DNA from: Ciona intestinalis
Taxonomy: Eukaryota > Chordata > Ascidiacea > Phlebobranchia > Cionidae
NCBI RefSeq assembly: GCF_000224145.3
Contig: NC_020166.2
Location: forward strand, 2,593,352 to 2,657,351
DNA length: 64,000 nucleotides
Direction of reading: 5' to 3'
Positions 1 through 10,192 of this stretch are shown here, piece by piece. The notes beneath the pieces are model-generated. The model saw nothing but the letters and a program-made list of their open reading frames with translations, did not search any database and was not told where the DNA came from. Each line of letters begins with the position of its first letter. Position 1 is the first letter of the stretch. The position numbers were made by a program, and so were the translations under genes.

Positions 1-239
1 GGCCAGCATTACCCGTGCAATCCCCTCTTGAACTAACGTTTTTAAAACTAAAATGCCGCCAGTTACTACTTTATCAGAGGGACTTCATACGGTAACATTG
101 CCAAGCAGCACACATACAGGATTGTAAACAAATCATATTAAGTACCGCACGGGGGTTTTAATTTTTGCCACACACCGAGTCAAGAGTCCCATACCTACCG
201 TCCCCAAAAGGCAGAGCGTAAAAAATTCACGCCACTACA

Positions 240-1085
240 ATGCTTTTTGATGTTTTTGCAAAACCCAAGAAGCAAGAATCGCATATATACTATTCCACCA
301 TGTATACCGCTCGCTCGTGTAGAAACAGACAGAAGTAAAAAGTTCGTCTTGCAACCATTGTTTATTTACATCTCCTCCAAAAAGCAATCATTAAGCTATC
401 TACTGAGCGTTTATATAAATTGTGAACACAATAGCGTTTGTGTTACTGTTAACAGAAAATAAAATTATTCAACCTACTTTCAAGAAACCTATCTTTCGGA
501 AAAGCTGTAGCCTATGTATACAGTAGGGTGGGGGAAGATGGGACACCTTTAGCACATGATATCCAAATATTCTGGTCTTTTAAACAATTAACAACGATCT
601 AGGGGAGTCGTGAGGATACGGTTTTGTAATTCTTTGCATTTTCTTTGTTTACTACCAAATTGGGCGAGAAAATAGAATGAAAAGGTGTCCCATCTCCCCC
701 CCACCTACTATATATGTATATATTCTGTTCATGTTAGGCCCACGTCTCCATATGCAGTATGTACAAGACACGTTTTATAGTTTGCATTTCTTCAAGCATA
801 CAATGTTAGTAAACTTGGTACCAAGACCATTTTAAATTTCCAGATAGGCCGATAAACCCTGCTAGGTGTTCATGTAAACGTTGACCAACTGGGCTCGGGA
901 CAATTGACCCCTCGAGACACCTGATCAAGTAAAGTCAGTATCCATGAATACGGATTTCCCTGCATTTAACCAACTAAATGAACACATGCTGAAGTTACAA
1001 TAGAACACGATGGCGGGGCCTGAACTGCCAACAAACGTAGGGTGAGAAAGGTCACAGTTACAGAAAGTAGTATTTAACGATAGTA
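240..1085 (-). pseudogene. Decayed tandem copy of the pentapeptide-repeat gene 3' region
   Basis: The stretch 835-1085 is clearly similar to 1731-1985, the C-terminal part of the neighbouring pentapeptide-repeat gene, in the same orientation. It carries small indels and substitutions that break the reading frame. Flanking non-coding blocks also match: the block near 482-515 resembles that near 1528-1562, the block near 735-770 resembles 1612-1650, and 795-830 resembles 1680-1710. The duplication therefore took in the 3' flank as well. A MITE at 523-710 sits inside this copy only, so it inserted after the duplication. No open frame of useful length remains. The left boundary is approximate. 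Confidence 0.7.
523..710 (+). mobile_element. Family A MITE (AGTAGGGTGGGGGAAGATGG termini)
   Basis: A non-coding element of about 190 bases. The left terminus reads agtagggtgggggaagatgg and the right terminus is its inverted complement. It is flanked by TA-rich sequence. The internal part contains gtttactaccaaat, present in all copies of the family. At least 14 copies occur in this window. The structure fits a MITE such as the Cimi-1 type described from Ciona, but the family name is inference. Confidence 0.85.
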
Positions 1086-1712
1086 TTAACGACGAATAGA
1101 AAATATAGGATGTCCCATCTTACCCAAAAAAATATTATCTTACCCCAGCATAGAAAGTACTTTTTATGTTATGATAGGGTTAAATTTTTGTCAAACCCAT
1201 AAACTTCCAGATAAAACCTGCCATTGAAAACGAGGCGACTATTTACATGGCGTATAGAACTCAATTCCCATCGATTGCAGTTATGAAAATTAAATGCTAT
1301 GTAAAATAATTTACTCAATACCCACTGCCGATGTATAGTTATTGCAAGAACAAATAATTGAAAGTATACGCCTTTATATTGCGCCCAATCTTTATTAGCA
1401 CCACCGGCAAACAACAAGCAAGCAATTGACTGATAAGCGTTGACGTAAAACGTAACGTATATTGTGAACGTATAGTACACTCAAAAGTAGTTGGCCTTTA
1501 CAGAAAAAAGTATTAAATCTACGTTCAAGAAATCTATATTTCCGAACAGATGTAGGTATTTTTGTTTAAATTGTTGTCTATAACTTGATTAGATCATTTC
1601 TGTTTTAAGTTAAGCCAACGTCTCTATATGTAGTAAGTACAAAACATGTTAGTTTGCTACCCTTTTTCTTTGTAAGCACACAATGTTAGTAAACTTGGTA
1701 TCAACAGCCATA

Positions 1713-4429
1713 TTAGGAAAAATCAATCCAGAAGGGACGATAAACCCTGCTGGATGTTTGGGTAAAAGTAACATTGACCAACCGGGCTCGAGACAACCGA
1801 GCCCTCGAGACACCCGATCCACGAAAGTCAGTATGCATGAACACGGATTTCCCTACATCTAACCAACTTAAGGAACACATGCTAAAGTTACCATAAAGCA
1901 CCGTTGTGGGGCCAAAACTGCCATCAAACGTCGGCCAAGAAAGATCACAGTTACAGAAAGTAGTATTAACGATAAGCGAGCCTGAAAATTTCCCCCAACT
2001 GATATCGGTATTGCAAAAGTTTGAATGGAATATTTTTGATCTTTGAAACTTTGCCCAAGAGATATTCGAGTGGGAAAAGTTGCAATTTACAATGGTTGCG
2101 TTTCGAAGATCCATGATACCGAGATCCAAACTTGAGTAGTCGGAGTCTACGAGTTTAGCACCTCTGTAGTTTTGCCACCCAAGACTTAAGTTAGAAAACT
2201 TGCTGTTTTTGACATAAGAACCTGAAAAATCGCTCCAGGAAAAGGTGCAATTTGTCATTGATGAATTGACCAACATAGTTTTTGTAAACGACGCTCTTGA
2301 AAATTCGGTGGTGTGGAAATGGGTTCTAATAAATTTAGAACCCAGCATTGAGCCCCAATTGAATCTGGTGTTGGAAATTAAACAGTCAATGAAAACAGCG
2401 TTGTAGATACGTGGACTGTTTATCGTTATTCCAGTGAAGTTACATTTTTCGAAAGTCGTGCCCCTCATATCCGCTGACATTCTTGTGCGGTTAAAGGTGC
2501 ATCGTATGAAGGTGTAGCCTTGAATATTGCGGGATAGCTGTTTGGGCCACAGACGTCCAAAGTTTCTTCCCACAATGGTGACATTGCGTGTCACTTAAAT
2601 GCATTGGTTGAACCGGTTAATATAGCATTTTATTGCAGACTTTTATTTAACAAATACCAATGGTTGCTCCTTAATAGTATTACATTGATTTACTTAAAAC
2701 TATAAAGCTAGGACAGCCACAAAATATTATACAGTTTGATTTGAGAAATTGGTAATTTATAGAACATTTTCCCATCCTTTAACATCGATTTTTAATAGTT
2801 AAAACTTGTTTTATTGTAAGTAATCTGTTTTGGCGCATGCTTTGTGCATCACTTATGTTGAATACTAAATGAATGAATGAATGAATGAATGAATGAATGA
2901 ATGAATGAATGAATGAATGAATGAATGAATGAATGTAACTTACTTTATTTTCGCGTGGCCGGAAAACGACAGTCGTTATTACACGATTTAACAACACCGA
3001 GTGCCAGCTTACGAGTTACCATTTACGTTACTTTGTGGGTAATTATTTTTTTGGGGGGGGTGGTGTTTATTTTTTTATGTATGGCTGATAATTTGGACAA
3101 CCTATTAGTGACCACTGGGTTGGAGCAATTGCCGTTAAGTGTCTGCCCAAGGACACATACGCCAACAATGGTAGCAGCGTCGAGCCTAAACCCATTACCT
3201 CTGGGTTACAGGCAGGCGCGCTAACCACTGTACCACGGTGCCGGCTTTACAAATCTGATTTTCAAATTCTACAGAAAAATAAAACAAAATTTGATCAAGT
3301 TCATAAGGTTAGAAATGTGAAAGAAAAAGTTCTGGTTTGCCCCCAAAATATTAATTGTATCCATAGCCGGGAATCTCGTTGAATATTGTGGTGAATGCAA
3401 TATATATTTAACTCTGCTTGTTTGTACAAACACTTAAATTTCGGAGTTAACTTAAAATCGGCTAATAATTTTTTTATTTTAGGAAAAAAACTAAAAACAT
3501 ATTTTAAGTAATGCAGCAGCATCTTACACCCTACATCCGGTGTTTTATCGGCAACATTTTAATTAATATTACAATTCTTTTCTAAGAGAAAATCAAAACT
3601 ATGTTTTGAGAAAAAAAATTTATCTTTTATGAGAATAAAGTTAAATGGATTTCTNNNNNNNNNNNNNNNNNNNNNNNNNNNNNNNNNNNNNNNNNNNNNN
3701 NNNNGGGGGGGGGTGGTTTTATTTTTTTATGTATGNCTGATAATTTGGACACCTATTAGTGACCACTGGGTTGGAGCAATTGCCGTTAAGTGTCTTGCCC
3801 AAGGACACATACGCCAACAATGGTAGCAGCGTCGAGCCTTAAACCCATTACCTCTGGGTTACAGGCAGGCGCGCTAACAACTATGTCACGGCGCCGGACA
3901 AACATTTTTGTTTTTACCATTAAATGCGTGCTTAGAGGGAAAATAAGAAAAACTTTAATTCTACAATACTCCGTGTCTCACTCTACCCTACCCTGCATAA
4001 AAGTACAAAATCCATTTAATATTGCGGATGTTACCTGTTTGCTGGGTCATAGATGAGATTGGATGGATCAAGCTGAACACGTCGAAATCTGTGCAAATAA
4101 ATCATCTAATTTTATAAAGCTTCGATAAAATAGTGATGCTATAATGGTATGATTTTAAACAATAACGTAAACCGTACTAATAACTTCTTGGACCTAGTGA
4201 TCACTAAATTGTCAGGCATAAAATAAATACAATATATACCCATTCAGTTACATATGTGTACTTTTACGCCAACAGCGTTGGATTACGATAGTCGATGTAT
4301 AACAAAGATAGGTAAGCAAATAAATACAAAATATATCGACTTTGTAATATAGGAATCATTCAAATTACCATCTTGAGAATCACACTTAGAAATGATGACC
4401 ACAAGGAGCAAGACAATTCCCAGCTTCAT
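1713..4429 (-). CDS. Secreted pentapeptide-repeat protein
   Basis: Three coding exons in minus-strand order: 4369-4429, 4035-4088 and 1713-2593. All junctions are phase 1, giving about 331 residues. Exon 1 encodes a signal peptide (MKLGIVLLLVVIISKCDSQD). Exon 3 encodes about 290 residues of imperfect pentapeptide repeats of the A(D/N)LXX kind, with units such as FIRCTF, FEKCNF, FSWSDF and IVNCNF. Asn-X-Ser/Thr sequons are frequent (NVT, NCTF, NLS, NTTF), as expected of an extracellular or luminal protein. Pentapeptide repeats form a right-handed quadrilateral beta helix. They are common in bacteria and rare in secreted animal proteins. The function is unknown. The exon 3 acceptor at 2594-2595 has a poor pyrimidine tract, so the link from exons 1-2 to exon 3 is inferred from matching phase and orientation. 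A SINE pair and a gap lie in the intron. Confidence 0.65.
2868..3247 (-). mobile_element. tRNA-derived SINE, near full length
   Basis: Read on the minus strand, the head at about 3245 is tRNA-like. It has an A box in TGGTACAGTGGTTAGCGCGC and a B-box-like region further in (matched by GGGTTCAAGGCTCG in other copies), followed by an unrelated body. It ends in a (GAAT)n tail seen on the plus strand at 2868-2935. The family recurs throughout the window and resembles the composite SINE described from Ciona. The family name is inference. Confidence 0.85.
3655..3704. other. Assembly gap (50 N)
   Basis: Fifty undetermined bases. The right edge abuts a SINE that closely resembles the SINE at 2868-3247, so the gap probably reflects a repeat that was hard to assemble. 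Confidence 0.95.
3705..3897 (-). mobile_element. tRNA-derived SINE, truncated by the gap
   Basis: Head-side part of the SINE family. The block from ctgataatttggaca to gcgccgg matches the copy at 2868-3247 almost base for base, including the shared variants gcgtcgagcc and ttacaggcagg. The tail side is lost in the 50-N gap. Confidence 0.8.
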
Positions 4430-6469
4430 ATTAAGATTCAGTAAATCGCTTGAAACCAACTTGCTTTTAAAGTTTCTTGCTGCGCTTCTACTCGTAACAG
4501 TGCATTCAGATATCTGCGTTTACGCTTTGCAAATTTGTTTTTCATATATTCTGCCTTGATATCGCTCAAGGCCATGTCAAGTTCGGGAAAAAGTAAACAA
4601 ACGACTTTCCGCGGTTAATAAGAAATACTAAACGGCAATATGTCTAATGCCAGTATACGGCGTTGGCTATAATACAGTAATAAGTTGTAATAGAGTTATT
4701 TTTTACAAACCTTTTAAAAACCTGGCGAATATTTCAATAACGTATTTTACAGGGTGGGTGAAAATGGGACCACTTTATTATATCCAAATATCCTTTACTT
4801 CACATCTACGAAAATCAAATGGTTTATTTAAAACAACCTTACACCAAATGAGCGTTTTCAAAAACGCTTAAGATAACAAGAAAGCAAAGCTTCAATAAAT
4901 GAGCACGTATTACACCAGGTAACATAATGTTAACAACTTTTTTTCTACAACAGTCCACTTAGCTCAATCGAAATCAAACGGAAAGTATCAACAATTAAAA
5001 GTAGTTTTCAGTCGCCATTGGTGACTGTGGAGCAATAATTGAAATACATTGTGTGCTTAAAAAGCAAACTAACATGTCTTGTAGCCTATATACTGCAGAT
5101 GGGGACGTGGGGGACCAACTCAAAACTGAAATAATCTAGTCAAGTTATAGACAACAACTTAAACAAAAAAATACCTACACCTGCATGGAGAACTTGTTAA
5201 GAGACTGTCAAGTTGGAGCAATTTCCGTAAAGTGTCTTGCCCAAGACAAATACGCCCGCAACGGTAGTAGCGACGTGTCTTGAACCTATACCTTTGGGCT
5301 AGAGGCATTGCGTGAACCACCTTTACCCTAGCGCCGTACGTAATCATTGACTGGATAAACGCTATAAACGTACACAAAGTATATTTCATAATTAATGGCA
5401 TGTGTTCATGCTTTCATAATAATTTTTATTTATATTCAATTTAAGTAACGTTTTAGGTAAAGCTAGAAAATAGTTTCATTTTTGCATACGTGTAAAAGAA
5501 AGAGCACGTTGTTGTATAGTATGCAAGATTGCAAGTTGTTGTATAGTAGAAAAAACAACAGTATATGGTACAAAACCGCTGCATAAAAAATCAAAACATT
5601 GTACATTCTTTCATACATGTAAAAATATAGAATATCTGTTGTATAGTATACACGGAAACGACAACAATTGTACAAAATACGCACTTAAATAAAAATAAAT
5701 AGAACTTTGTTGTAAGAGCAAACTAAAAACTTTACCCTTTTAAAATATGAAGAAATATTGAGCAGAAAGAAACACGAAAAAGAATTAGTTCCAGAAATTT
5801 TTTCCCGCAAAGTAGGTAGTTTTTTTACCGAGAATAAATATTTAGCACTTTTGATGAAAGCAAAAAGTACCTGTTAATGTACACTTTCTGCAAACTGTAT
5901 ATGAACAGCTGAAAATGTGTTTGCATATTCTAGAATATAGTTGCATTTTTGCATACATGTAAAATATAAAATACATAGAATATCTGTGTATGGTTATTAT
6001 AGTAAATACAGAAAGGACAACCGTTGTACAAAATATCCCAATAAAAAAGCATACAAATAAATAGAAATGTAACCGCAAATTAGACATATTATACCTTTAA
6101 AATATGAAGAAATATTGAACGTGAATATAAACGAAGGTCAAAATAAGTTCCAGAAAATTATTTCCGCAAATGTTTTACTAAATATAAATTTACGTTAATA
6201 TTTAGCACTCTGTTCAAAAACAAAAAAGTGCTTGTTAATGTACATTTTCCACATACTGTACTTTAAACAGTTGAAAATGTGTTTGGATATTTTTCTTTTT
6301 ATTTTAGGTAATTCTGCAACTAAGCTTAGAGAAATTTTTTCTTTAAAAAATTAGCACATCTTAAAAAGTAAAAAGCCCTGGTTGGCTGGTTTAGCAATAT
6401 CTCTTTCGAGAATTAGCACTTTTGAAACATTTAGGCAGACCTGGTCACCTGGTTAGCTGGCATACACTT
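4430..6469. repeat. Intergenic, with a diverged tandem duplication at about 5615-6290
   Basis: No gene is seen. A unit of about 330 bases is present twice in tandem, roughly 5615-5930 and 5940-6290. Shared blocks include gaatatctgt, taaaatatgaagaaatattg, aagtacctgttaatgtac or its variant, and gctgaaaatgtgtttg. Short open frames in it are not conserved between the copies. A family A MITE fragment lies near 4750-4800 and a degraded SINE at 5195-5340 (minus). Confidence 0.65.
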
Positions 6470-9449
6470 TTACCCAATGCATTCTTGGGATTCAGAATTG
6501 AAAAAGACATCGTCAATACTTGGAATAACTTTGCTCTTTGGGTTAGATTTTACTTTGTCACACAATCCTACTAATCTAAGGTTTTTGTAGACTGAATTAA
6601 ACCAGGTTTTTGTATCTTCTGGGAACTCTAACCATTTAAAGTATTCCCTGTATGCAGTTTGATTCTTGTCCAAGTATTTTAAATACTCCACCAGTTTGCC
6701 CGGGGATTCAAAATCATCCCAATGTATAAAAGAACCTTTGGGTGCAAGTTCCAGCAAATCTTGTTTAGCTGGACCCCAAACTACTGGCACCCTTCGATTC
6801 CCAATACCATTGTACCAAAACTTTTCTGTAATGTAATCTTTACACCTGTAAGAAACAGATTGTGTTATTGTTAATAAATAAATAAACAAAACTTATTTTT
6901 GCTCGCGTGGAAATGACGTTCATTTTAACACATATGTTTCAATTATCATACATTGTGCCCGCAACTGGCAACGGCCATTAAGTTTCTTGCCCAAGGACAA
7001 ATACAGCTACAACTATAGCAGAAGGACTCTGGACCAAAAGCACTCTAACCCTTGTACTTTGGCACTGGACCATATTAAATAACTCATTAGCCTTACAATT
7101 TATCTGAAAAGTCTATGTCACAAAAACAATATATATACTAATACTATTTACCCACATAGCCACATCCTATTCAAGAAAAATCTCTGTATATATTAGACAA
7201 TTTTGGCATAAACATAGTAATAGTTGTATTATTGGTAGTAGGGATGCACATTACAGAATTTCGAATCCATGAGATTCGAATCCTTTTGTATTCGAATCTT
7301 ATTACGGGATTCGGTATTCTGTTTAATGACGTCATTACACGTCATCTCATATACTATAGTAACAATTTTTGAAACTTATTAATTTTGAAAAAAAATATTT
7401 TTGTGTTTGTGGGACTTTCGAGAGTAAACGTTTCGTAACGTCTTTTCATAGCCTGCTATCTGTTTCATGACGCAAAAACTACCCAATAGTACAATTTTTG
7501 ATCATTTTACAGCTATTTTTGATCATTTTTTCATAACCCAACAAGGCTGCTATGAAAGGGTCAATAAACTGACTTTTGTGGGTAAAATTTCTTTTTCCTA
7601 TAAATATAAAAAGATTCGAAATTCTAGATTCGGAACTCTAGATTCGAAATAAAGTATTCTAGGATATCCTAGAATACCTAATTATTCTGTAATGTGCATC
7701 CCTAATTGGTAGTCTGTATTTAATAACAACACCTAACCAATGGAACTTTTTGTTAGAGTTATGCGGCGCTATGTCTGTTAAATTGCCAAGAGGTATTGAG
7801 GTGCATAAAAACACCACTCTGGTGTAAACATTTTATCATGACAGAATTTAACAACAGTAAACAAAACAAGTAAAAACCTGTGTGTGTTTTCAAAAGAAAG
7901 ATAAAATTTAAAAGAATTTTTCTCTTCAGCTGGTAATGCTTCCAGAGCTGCTTTGTTGTTAAAACAACCTCCGTAGCGTTGTACAGGTAAGCCTGCGTCT
8001 ACTAGAGATTGAACAAGCTTTAAACGTATGGCTGCTCCTTTTGTATTTTGACAGTTACTAACCATCCAAAGCTATTAAATAGAAACATGAATGAATGAAT
8101 GAATGAATGAATGTACCTTAATTTATCCTCGAGTGGCCGGAAAATGACAGTTGTTATAACACGTATGTTCTGTTTCATACACCTTGTGCCAGCTTACCAG
8201 TTACCATGTATGTTACTTTGCGGGTAATGTATATATGCCTATATATCATTATGAAAACAGACAGTGGATTTTGATAGCATGCAAATCAATAATTTAAATA
8301 TTATATATATTATATTGTGATTTACAATGTAGTTTTTTAAAGGAGCTTTTTTCATTGTATAAACATATTTTTATTTCTTATTTATCCTTTTGATTACGAT
8401 AACAAAGGTCTTATTCAATTACCATATTAAAGTCATGGAAAATAAAAGCAAAATGACAGCCGCTATAATAGACTAATAAAATAAAAAAGGGTAGTGGTAA
8501 AGCCTGGCTGCTAAACCTTAAAAGTAACTCAGTAATATTTAGTAATATTTAGACAAAAAAATGTCATAACGAACAAAAAAAATTGCAAAAAAAAAAACAA
8601 AACATTCTTACAGCCATGTTATGCTTTGTAGCTAGTAACTTGTCGACATTTTCGGTCCCACTGTGATGATCCAACAACCCAAGTACAACGTCAGGATTCG
8701 TGTACGGTGATAAAATATCTGAGTCTCGTCGATAAGTCATTGTCCAATTCATCAAAAAGTCAAAATTTTTGAAGTTCCTTTTATGTGTATGGCGCAATGT
8801 AGCGGGACTTTCCATGGTGTTCCACACAAACACTTGATCCGGAAACCTGGTGTATTTACGTGTTAAGTCAGATTGCTAAATTTGACAAAAGATCTGAACA
8901 CTAAACAAGTTATTTGACTGCTTTTAATATTCTCAAAAATTCATAGACTTACAAAAAATAATTTTTAATATGGATTTCTACCAAACACACTTAGGCCAGT
9001 CTGCAGAATATGGAAGTTCCTGATAAAATCTTATGTGTGCAAGACAGTTTTTTTTCATGTGCTATCATTAAAAATCAATGTGCAAAGCAGGTACAAATCC
9101 CATTAGGAAATTCTACTTAATTTAATACTGCTTTTTTATTTCTATTTGGTGCGTTAATTGGCGTGATTAAGAAAAATTATCTGAGCTTAACCAAAAGTTT
9201 GTAAACAAAATTTCATAAAACTCCGAAATCAATTGAATAACATAAAACAAAATTTAGTAGAACCCTCACCTTTTATAACCTTCTAATCCCACCACTGCAT
9301 CAAAAGCAGAAAAATCAAAGACAACAGCCATTGCATCGTAAAACAAGCTTCTGTTATATGTCAAAGTACAGTTGCCATACTGGCCAGGACTATAACCTTC
9401 TTTTTCATTTCCACCTGGATGCCGCCAAGCCAAGATAATTCCTTTGTCC
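6470..9449 (-). CDS. Alpha-1,3-fucosyltransferase (GT10) catalytic domain, 5' end in gap
   Basis: Four exons in minus-strand order: 9270-9449, 8612-8846, 7878-8071 and 6470-6845. Their phases join cleanly (AG+G, then phase 0, then AG+G) and give 327 residues to the stop. The product transfers fucose from GDP-fucose to N-acetylglucosamine in glycans and would act in the Golgi lumen. Family marks are ILAWRHPGG at the N-terminal donor-fold start, FVWNTMESP, the YRRDSD loop, WMVSNCQN, YGGC, and the GT10 signature LSFENTHRCKDYITEKFW spanning the last junction. The catalytic region looks intact to its C terminus. The first exon here starts in phase 2, so at least one upstream exon, expected to carry the membrane anchor, lies in the gap at 9519-10018. 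The gene may be joined to the MAM gene beyond the gap. A hAT-type element lies in its last intron. Confidence 0.9.
6880..7068 (-). mobile_element. Degraded SINE copy
   Basis: Recognisable blocks are ctcgcgtgg, cttgcccaaggacaaatac and a decayed head ending near tttggcactgg. It lies in the last fucosyltransferase intron. Confidence 0.55.
7239..7704. mobile_element. Non-autonomous hAT-like element with 8-bp target duplication
   Basis: The termini are inverted: tagggatgcacattacagaat on the left and attctgtaatgtgcatccct(a) on the right. The element is flanked on both sides by attggtag (7231-7238 and 7705-7712), an 8-base target duplication typical of hAT transposons. The 466-base interior has subterminal gattcgaa-type repeats and no transposase. 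It is inserted in a fucosyltransferase intron. Confidence 0.85.
8085..8230 (-). mobile_element. SINE tail-side fragment
   Basis: A (GAAT)n run is followed by cctcgagtggccggaaaatgacagttgttataacac and the grouped blocks caccttgtgccagcttacc and gttactttg. The tRNA-like head is missing. Confidence 0.7.
8992..9225. mobile_element. Partial family B (hAT-like) MITE
   Basis: The left end ccagtctgcagaatatgg and the interior (gtgcaagac, catgtgctatcattaaaaat, gttaattggcgtg, aaagtttgtaaac) match the complete copy at 40400-40656. The right terminal repeat is not recognisable. It lies in a fucosyltransferase intron. Confidence 0.65.
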
Positions 9450-9518
9450 CTGAAAAAAAAGTGAAAATTCATAATTTCAAAAAATTGGTTTTGAACATTT
9501 TAACAAGTAATTTGGCCA

Positions 9519-10018
9519 NNNNNNNNNNNNNNNNNNNNNNNNNNNNNNNNNNNNNNNNNNNNNNNNNNNNNNNNNNNNNNNNNNNNNNNNNNNNNNNNNN
9601 NNNNNNNNNNNNNNNNNNNNNNNNNNNNNNNNNNNNNNNNNNNNNNNNNNNNNNNNNNNNNNNNNNNNNNNNNNNNNNNNNNNNNNNNNNNNNNNNNNNN
9701 NNNNNNNNNNNNNNNNNNNNNNNNNNNNNNNNNNNNNNNNNNNNNNNNNNNNNNNNNNNNNNNNNNNNNNNNNNNNNNNNNNNNNNNNNNNNNNNNNNNN
9801 NNNNNNNNNNNNNNNNNNNNNNNNNNNNNNNNNNNNNNNNNNNNNNNNNNNNNNNNNNNNNNNNNNNNNNNNNNNNNNNNNNNNNNNNNNNNNNNNNNNN
9901 NNNNNNNNNNNNNNNNNNNNNNNNNNNNNNNNNNNNNNNNNNNNNNNNNNNNNNNNNNNNNNNNNNNNNNNNNNNNNNNNNNNNNNNNNNNNNNNNNNNN
10001 NNNNNNNNNNNNNNNNNN
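9519..10018. other. Assembly gap (500 N)
   Basis: Exactly 500 undetermined bases, probably a default gap size. It hides the end of the second MAM domain and the start of the fucosyltransferase. Confidence 0.95.
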
Positions 10019-10192
10019 CACATTTGGTATATTCATGCGAATGTAAATAATGATTGTAACAATGTTCAAATTAATATAAAAACCTTCTGAATATTCTTAA
10101 CACTATATATTGTAGACTTATATGGGTGCCTGGGGTGCACAAAGCCATAGCATATACTAAATACAGTACAGCCAGTATTTATATTTTCTTAC

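Noticed and set aside
9419-10090. Long open frames across the 500-N gap
   Set aside because: They are made of undetermined bases and carry no information.
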